Source: Chloroflexota bacterium | Lineage (GTDB): Bacteria; Chloroflexota; UBA6077; CF-72 | NCBI GenBank assembly: GCA_019247135.1 | Contig: JAFAPL010000336.1 | Coordinates: 1 to 11,137, forward strand | DNA length: 11,137 bases | Direction of reading: 5' to 3' | Part shown: piece after piece, positions 6,990-11,137 of the stretch | Layout of the letters: each line of letters starts with the position of its first letter | Numbering within the stretch: position 1 is the stretch's first letter | Translations under genes and position numbers: made by a program | Notes under the pieces: generated by a model | Seen by the model: only the letters and a program-made list of their open reading frames with translations | The model's database searches: none | What the model was told of the DNA's origin: nothing

Positions 6990-8252
6990 ATGGCAGCTGG
7001 GAAGCGGACCCACGGTGTTGTTCCTCGAACGTTGATCGGCACATGCGCGGTGCTGTTGTCAGTCGGGCCGGCCGCGGTGGCGCGGGGTGACTCGGATCGC
7101 GACACTTCCACTGTTTACCGGCACATCGGTACGGTGACGGAACCAGCTATCGCGGCCATCGCGGCGGGTCCAACGGCGACCAATCCGACCGGGAAATTCG
7201 CCAGCTTCGACATCAGCTGGGTGGACAACCAGCGCAATGTCTATTACCTGGCCGACCGTTCGAATAACGCCGTCGACATGATCGACGCGATTGATGGCTC
7301 GTTCATCGGCTTCCTGGGTAAAGGAGATTTCGCCGGCGTCATCAGCGGATCACCCAACCGAAACGGGCCCGACGGCGTGGTCACCGATAGGCAGGGCAAC
7401 GTCTGGGTTGGCGACGGCCTGATCGGTGGGGTCGGCCACAGCAGCCTGAAGGAATTCAACCCGTCGAATGGCAGCATGATCGCCAACATCGACACAGGCG
7501 GGGCGGGCCGGTCAGACGAGCTCGCGTACGGCGACGTGCACGGCGGACGCATCTTGATCGCCAATCCAGACGAACCAACCACGGCATTCGTCTCGCTTGT
7601 CGACACGCGCTCGGACACCATTATCGGCAAGGTGTTCTATGACGAGCCGGCGCATTCCGGTCTGCCAGCGCCAGGTCATGGATTCAATACCAACTTTGGC
7701 GGAACGCAGAACGGGCTCGAGCAACCCGCGTTTCTGGATGGTCGGTTCTATCTGAACGTGCCGGCCACGATCCAGAATCCCGGTGGCGAGATCGACGTGT
7801 TCGATTCGGATGCCGCCAGGATCGTCAATATTCTTCCGCTGCAGACGTGTGGCGGCACCGGACTGGCTATCGGTCCACGCGACGACTTGCTGGTCGAGTG
7901 CACCGACAGCTTCCGCGTCATCGATCTGAGCGGTCACCAGGAGGCGCGGGCCAACGAGTTGGGCGGCGCCGATGAGATCTGGTTCAACCCTGGCGACGGT
8001 AGGGTGTATTTCCCATTGCCAGCGAACGCGACCTTGCGGCCTGGCTTCATCGGTGGTCTGGGTGTGTTCGACGCGGTGCGCAACCAGTCGCTCGGCCTGA
8101 CGGAGCTGGCGGGTTCTCAGGGTGAACACTCGATTGCCGTGTCGGCGACGAGCGGCAAGGTCTTCATCCCGATCTCGGATAATCCCGATAACGGAGCGGG
8201 TGGCGTGGCGATGATGCACACCGCACGCCAATCGGACCGATCAGGCGACTAG
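6990..8252 (+). CDS. Secreted beta-propeller-like protein of unknown function
   Basis: Predicted 420-residue exported protein. The N-terminus has basic residues (GKRTHGVVPR), a hydrophobic core (LIGTCAVLLSVGPAAVA) and a plausible signal peptidase I site after Ala31 (AVA-RGD). The mature part is rich in short beta-strand/turn units of NHL, YVTN or SMP-30-type propellers, e.g. YLADRSNNAVDMIDAIDG (87-104) and DGVVTDRQGNVWVGDG (128-143), with later repeats around FVSLVDTRSD, GGEIDVFDSD and GGLGVFDAVR. No catalytic or metal site is recognisable, nor a cell-wall anchor or C-terminal membrane helix. ATG 6990 is chosen over an upstream TTG at 6966 because GGAGG lies 10 nt before it and it gives a clean signal peptide. 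It lies 126 bp after the dehydrogenase on the same strand. Its last 12 bases overlap the end of the convergent exporter gene. A ligand-binding or protein-binding role outside the membrane is a guess. Confidence 0.82.
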   Translation: MAAGKRTHGVVPRTLIGTCAVLLSVGPAAVARGDSDRDTSTVYRHIGTVTEPAIAAIAAGPTATNPTGKFASFDISWVDNQRNVYYLADRSNNAVDMIDAIDGSFIGFLGKGDFAGVISGSPNRNGPDGVVTDRQGNVWVGDGLIGGVGHSSLKEFNPSNGSMIANIDTGGAGRSDELAYGDVHGGRILIANPDEPTTAFVSLVDTRSDTIIGKVFYDEPAHSGLPAPGHGFNTNFGGTQNGLEQPAFLDGRFYLNVPATIQNPGGEIDVFDSDAARIVNILPLQTCGGTGLAIGPRDDLLVECTDSFRVIDLSGHQEARANELGGADEIWFNPGDGRVYFPLPANATLRPGFIGGLGVFDAVRNQSLGLTELAGSQGEHSIAVSATSGKVFIPISDNPDNGAGGVAMMHTARQSDRSGD

Positions 8253-9698
8253 CGCTTCCGGTGGCGGGCCGGGCTGGTCCGCCACCTGTACCGGAACTTT
8301 CGGATTTTCCAGCCATGCTGCGCCGATCAGTGCGGTCACCAACGACAGCGCCGCGCCGACCAGGAATGCGGCGTGATAGCCGCTGTTGAGCGCCACCTGC
8401 GCGTCGCTACCGGCCTGAAGCAAGGCGCCCGTGCGAATGGCGGCGATACCTGCCAGCGCGGCCAGGCCAACCGCTCCGCCAATCATCTGGGACATGCTGA
8501 TCAGCCCCGAGATCAGTCCGCTGTCTGATGGCGCGGCCTCGGCGGTCGCGATCAGAAAGAGCGGCATGAACGACACGCCGGCGGCTATCCCGAGCACGAG
8601 CATGGCTGGCAGCAGGTCACGCGCGAATGAGCCGTCAACGGGTGTACGCGCCAGGAGGAGAAGTCCCACCGCGAAGAGGCCCATTCCTCCCACCAGCGGC
8701 AGCTTTGGCCCGTAGCGAGCGACGATCCGCGCCGCGACACCGAGCGACAGAATCATCATCGCGAGCGTTGCTGGCACGAACGTGGCGCCGGTTTGCAGGG
8801 AGTCGTAGCCCAGGATGGTGCGCGCGTACAACGGCGAGAAGAAGAACCAGCCGAAGAACGCGGCTCCGCTGAGCACGGTCATGATGTTGGTGACCACCAC
8901 GAGCTGCGAACGGAAGACTCGCAAGGGCACGAGCGGCGCTCGCTGACGGCGTTCGATGAGCACGAATGCAAGAGCCAGGACGAGCGCTCCCGCGATTGCG
9001 CCGAGGCTTATGCCTGGGTTGAGCCCCTCCTGGCCAGCGTTCACGATCCCGAACACGGCCAGGATCGGCGCCAGGACCACCGCAAGTGTTCCAAACACAT
9101 CGAGACCTTTATCGAGTCCGATGCCTGGAGTCGCTGGCAACAGTGGCTTTGCGAACACAAGGATCAACACACCGATGGGCACGTTCACCAGGAAGATCGC
9201 GTGCCAGTTCAGCGTCTGGGTGAGAAGTCCACCAGCGATGACGCCAATCGTGCCGGCGCCTGAGCCGACGAAGCCCCAGATGCTCATCGCTTTTGCTCGC
9301 GCGCGTGGTTCGGGAAAGAGGGCCACGACCATCGAAAGCGATACCGAGCTCACGATTGCGCCGCCGACGCCTTGAATGCCGCGCGCGGCGATGAGCAGCA
9401 ACTGCGACGAGGCGAGCCCACACAGCAGTGATGCGAGTGTGAAGGTTGCGATGCCCGTGACCAGCACGCGCCGGCGGCCCAGCAGGTCCGCGGCGCGACC
9501 GCCAAGAAGCATGCAGCCGCCGAACGTCAGCAGGTAGGCGTTGACCACCCAGGCGAGGGTCGATTGCGAGAAGCCGAGGTCGAGCTGAATGGCGGGCAGG
9601 GCGACGTTGACGATGGTCGCGTCGAGCACGATCATCAGCGTCGTCGCGCAGACCAGCGCGAGCGCAAGCCATCGACGGCGGTCCTCGTTTCCTTGCAT
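8241..9698 (-). CDS. MFS drug exporter, DHA2 family (EmrB/QacA-like, 14 membrane helices)
   Basis: Inner-membrane proton-driven exporter of 485 residues, the expected size for the 14-helix DHA2 branch. Diagnostic motifs: LDATIVNVALPAI (25-37, motif D1 in helix 1), GGRAADLLGRRR (66-77, motif A between helices 2 and 3), GFVGSGAGTIGVIAGG (142-157, motif C of antiporters) and WHAIFLVNVPIG (165-176). Repeated hydrophobic segments continue to the C-terminus. Members export lipophilic drugs, dyes or metabolites; the substrate cannot be inferred here. ATG 9698 has only a weak upstream purine tract. The TGA stop at 8241-8243 overlaps the end of the convergent propeller gene by 12 bp. A palindrome 180 bp upstream (9878-9893) may be an operator. 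No regulator gene is in the window, although such pumps are often next to MarR or TetR regulators. Confidence 0.92.
   Translation of the reverse strand: MQGNEDRRRWLALALVCATTLMIVLDATIVNVALPAIQLDLGFSQSTLAWVVNAYLLTFGGCMLLGGRAADLLGRRRVLVTGIATFTLASLLCGLASSQLLLIAARGIQGVGGAIVSSVSLSMVVALFPEPRARAKAMSIWGFVGSGAGTIGVIAGGLLTQTLNWHAIFLVNVPIGVLILVFAKPLLPATPGIGLDKGLDVFGTLAVVLAPILAVFGIVNAGQEGLNPGISLGAIAGALVLALAFVLIERRQRAPLVPLRVFRSQLVVVTNIMTVLSGAAFFGWFFFSPLYARTILGYDSLQTGATFVPATLAMMILSLGVAARIVARYGPKLPLVGGMGLFAVGLLLLARTPVDGSFARDLLPAMLVLGIAAGVSFMPLFLIATAEAAPSDSGLISGLISMSQMIGGAVGLAALAGIAAIRTGALLQAGSDAQVALNSGYHAAFLVGAALSLVTALIGAAWLENPKVPVQVADQPGPPPEALVA
8260..8286 (+). terminator. Strong stem-loop at the convergent gene ends (possible terminator)
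   Basis: GGTGGCGG (8260-8267) pairs perfectly with CCGCCACC (8279-8286) around an 11-nt loop, beginning 7 nt after the propeller stop codon. There is no T-run right after the stem on the plus strand, so intrinsic termination is uncertain. It also lies in the last codons of the exporter gene, so the bases have a coding reason to exist. Confidence 0.35.
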
Positions 9699-9877
9699 AC
9701 CCGTAGAGACGAGGATCGCACGCGGGCCTGCTGTTACGCCCTGGGCGGAGGGCGCGTTCAGGACTGGTCAAATGGCCAGGAAAAACGCCAGACATCCCGC
9801 ACCTTCACAGCCCGCAGATTCGCGTACGGCAAGCATGAGCATGAGTTCGCGGGCTGGCGCTGGTGCTTTCCGATTGT

Positions 9878-9893
9878 TCAAGTTGCAACTTGA
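9878..9893. promoter_or_regulatory. Perfect 16-bp palindrome, likely operator of a MarR/TetR-type regulator
   Basis: TCAAGTTG followed at once by CAACTTGA, a perfect dyad in the 236-bp non-coding gap (9699-9934) between the two exporter genes. Gapless AT-rich dyads of this length in a GC-rich genome are typical of MarR/TetR-family binding sites, and both exporter types are common targets of such regulators. With no spacer for a loop and no U-tract it is a poor terminator. No clear promoter was found around it; the rest of the gap shows no gene. Confidence 0.5.
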
Positions 9894-9934
9894 GGACTTG
9901 GCGCCTGCAGCGGCAGCCCGCATGTGATTCGCTG

Positions 9935-11137
9935 TTAGACGCCGCTGGTCACGGGACCCAGGTCGTCGGGAGCGCGGGCGGCGACCAGGTGCGTCACCCG
10001 CGGCTCGTCGACGTCCTGCAGAAAACTTCGCGCCCGCTCGTCGATGGCACGATCGGCCAGGGTCGCGCGGTCGACCTGACGGAGGTGCTCCGCCCAGGAC
10101 TCGAGGACGAACGTCTCCAGGTACCGCCCGGGCCTGGCCGGGTCGCGAAAGAGGCCCCACCGCATGGCGCCATCGCGCCGCCGTAACCGCCCCAGCCGAC
10201 GCATCGCCAGAACAAAATCGCCCGCCTGTTGCGGATCGACGATGTACTCCGCTGTCACCAGCACCGGGCCTTCCAGAGGGTCAGGTGCGTGCTCGATGTG
10301 CGGCTCGGGCAGCAAAGCCACTGGCCGCACATCGATCCGCTCCGTCCGCTCGAGCCGCCACCGCCACGTCGCCACAACACCGAGCACCAGTCCCACAGCG
10401 GCTGCGGCGAGGGTAGGCTCCAGACTCGTGCGCGCCGCGACGAGGCCCCACAACAGGCTCCCGACGGCGAGCGTCCCCTGAAACACGAGCAGATACGTCG
10501 CCAGCGCGCGCGCCTTGACCCAGATCGCAACACACGACTGGACCATGACGTTGAGCCCGGACGTCACGACCATCCACGCCACCCCGGCCGCGCCCATGGC
10601 CAGGCACAACAAGGGCAGGCTCGAGAAGAACCCGAGGCCGAGCGTCGCGAGACCGAAGACGACAGATGCTCCGCCGACGCGCTTGTCGGCCGACACTCGA
10701 TCGCGCAACTGCGGGAGGATGCCCGCGCCGAGGACCGCCCCCAGGCCGAGCGAGCCGAGCAAAACGCCGTAACCGCTCGAGGGGAGTCCTCTATCGCGCG
10801 CGACAACTGGCATCAGGGCCCACAGCGCACTCGCGCAGACCATGAAAGCGACCGTGCGGACCAGCACGGCGCGGAGCTCTGGCGCGTGGCTCGCGTAACG
10901 CAGGCCGGTGCGCGTCGCGCTCATCAGACGCTCGCCCGGCAGGTCGCTCGTCTTTCGACTCCGCCGCCAGCGATACAGCACCACGATCGTCGCCATGAAC
11001 GAGGCGGCATTCACCAGAAAATTCGTCCCCGGACCGAACCACGCGACGACGAAGCCGCCGGCGGCCGGGCCGAGGGCGCGCGCGAGATTGAACCCCGCCG
11101 ACTCGAGCGCCACGGCAGCCGGCATGCGACTGCCCTG
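9935..11137 (-). CDS. MFS_3 (EntS-like) exporter with C-terminal antibiotic-biosynthesis-monooxygenase-like domain, 5' end cut by window edge
   Basis: The frame is open to the right edge. The ATG at 11125 is internal: QGSR-MPAAVALESAGFNLARALGPAAGG matches the mid-protein block of MFS_3/EntS-like exporters (usual wording LPAAVALNS-FN-ARA-GPA-GG), so roughly the first 130-180 residues lie outside. Counting from that ATG, membrane segments run to about residue 255. From about 287 to 383 a soluble domain follows (PVLVTAEYIVDPQQAGDFVLAM, then GRYLETFVLESWAEHLRQ) with the strand-helix pattern of dimeric ferredoxin-like antibiotic-biosynthesis-monooxygenase domains. I recall this extension in many MFS_3 proteins. 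The usual role of the transporter part is export of siderophores or other small molecules; the soluble part may bind the substrate, which is inference. It ends with TAA, 236 bp upstream of the DHA2 exporter on the same strand. Substrate unknown. Confidence 0.85.
   Translation of the reverse strand, partial: QGSRMPAAVALESAGFNLARALGPAAGGFVVAWFGPGTNFLVNAASFMATIVVLYRWRRSRKTSDLPGERLMSATRTGLRYASHAPELRAVLVRTVAFMVCASALWALMPVVARDRGLPSSGYGVLLGSLGLGAVLGAGILPQLRDRVSADKRVGGASVVFGLATLGLGFFSSLPLLCLAMGAAGVAWMVVTSGLNVMVQSCVAIWVKARALATYLLVFQGTLAVGSLLWGLVAARTSLEPTLAAAAVGLVLGVVATWRWRLERTERIDVRPVALLPEPHIEHAPDPLEGPVLVTAEYIVDPQQAGDFVLAMRRLGRLRRRDGAMRWGLFRDPARPGRYLETFVLESWAEHLRQVDRATLADRAIDERARSFLQDVDEPRVTHLVAARAPDDLGPVTSGV

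Overview
The window is high-GC bacterial DNA, densely coded on both strands. A likely source is Chloroflexota, or possibly a deep-branching actinobacterium. This is an inference from three things: a Tat-less selenocysteine formate dehydrogenase of a type I recall from those groups, GTG starts, and a CCCCTCTCCC...GGGAGAGGGG palindromic repeat of a sort I remember from Chloroflexota genomes. No rRNA, tRNA, CRISPR array, transposase or integrase is visible.

Left part (1-4193, minus strand): a formate dehydrogenase operon reading fdhA then fdhB, with fdhB running off the left edge. The catalytic gene fdhA is one reading frame of 1101 residues interrupted by a single in-frame UGA at 3627-3629. That codon sits exactly where Sec-containing formate dehydrogenases carry selenocysteine (ENQARI-U-HSSS), and a good bacterial SECIS-type hairpin follows it at once. 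A caller that treats UGA as stop would report two broken genes (3627-4193 and 888-3614); they are one selenoprotein gene. The 3' end of fdhA also contains a 26-bp perfect palindrome that appears to have been inserted and now encodes part of an extra C-terminal tail of about 50 residues. fdhB overlaps fdhA by four bases, carries 16 cluster-binding cysteines and ends in the start of a membrane helix. Together they should oxidise formate (or reduce CO2) and pass electrons through four or five [4Fe-4S] clusters toward a membrane partner outside the window.

Middle part (4379-8252): a thiamine-diphosphate enzyme of the acetolactate synthase/2-oxoacid decarboxylase superfamily (minus strand) and a short-chain dehydrogenase (plus strand) are divergently arranged with only about 28 bp between their starts. 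A near-palindrome lies in that gap. A secreted beta-propeller-like protein of unknown role follows on the plus strand. The two enzymes could act in one 2-oxoacid/hydroxyketone pathway, but the substrate cannot be read from sequence.

Right part (8241-11137, minus strand): two major-facilitator exporters of different families. One is a complete 14-helix DHA2 (EmrB/QacA-like) drug-exporter type. The other is an MFS_3/EntS-like transporter, cut by the right edge, with a C-terminal soluble domain resembling antibiotic-biosynthesis monooxygenases. The 236-bp gap between them has no gene but contains a perfect 16-bp palindrome that looks like a MarR/TetR-type operator. The most notable biology is the selenocysteine formate dehydrogenase; I see no wholly new multi-gene system.
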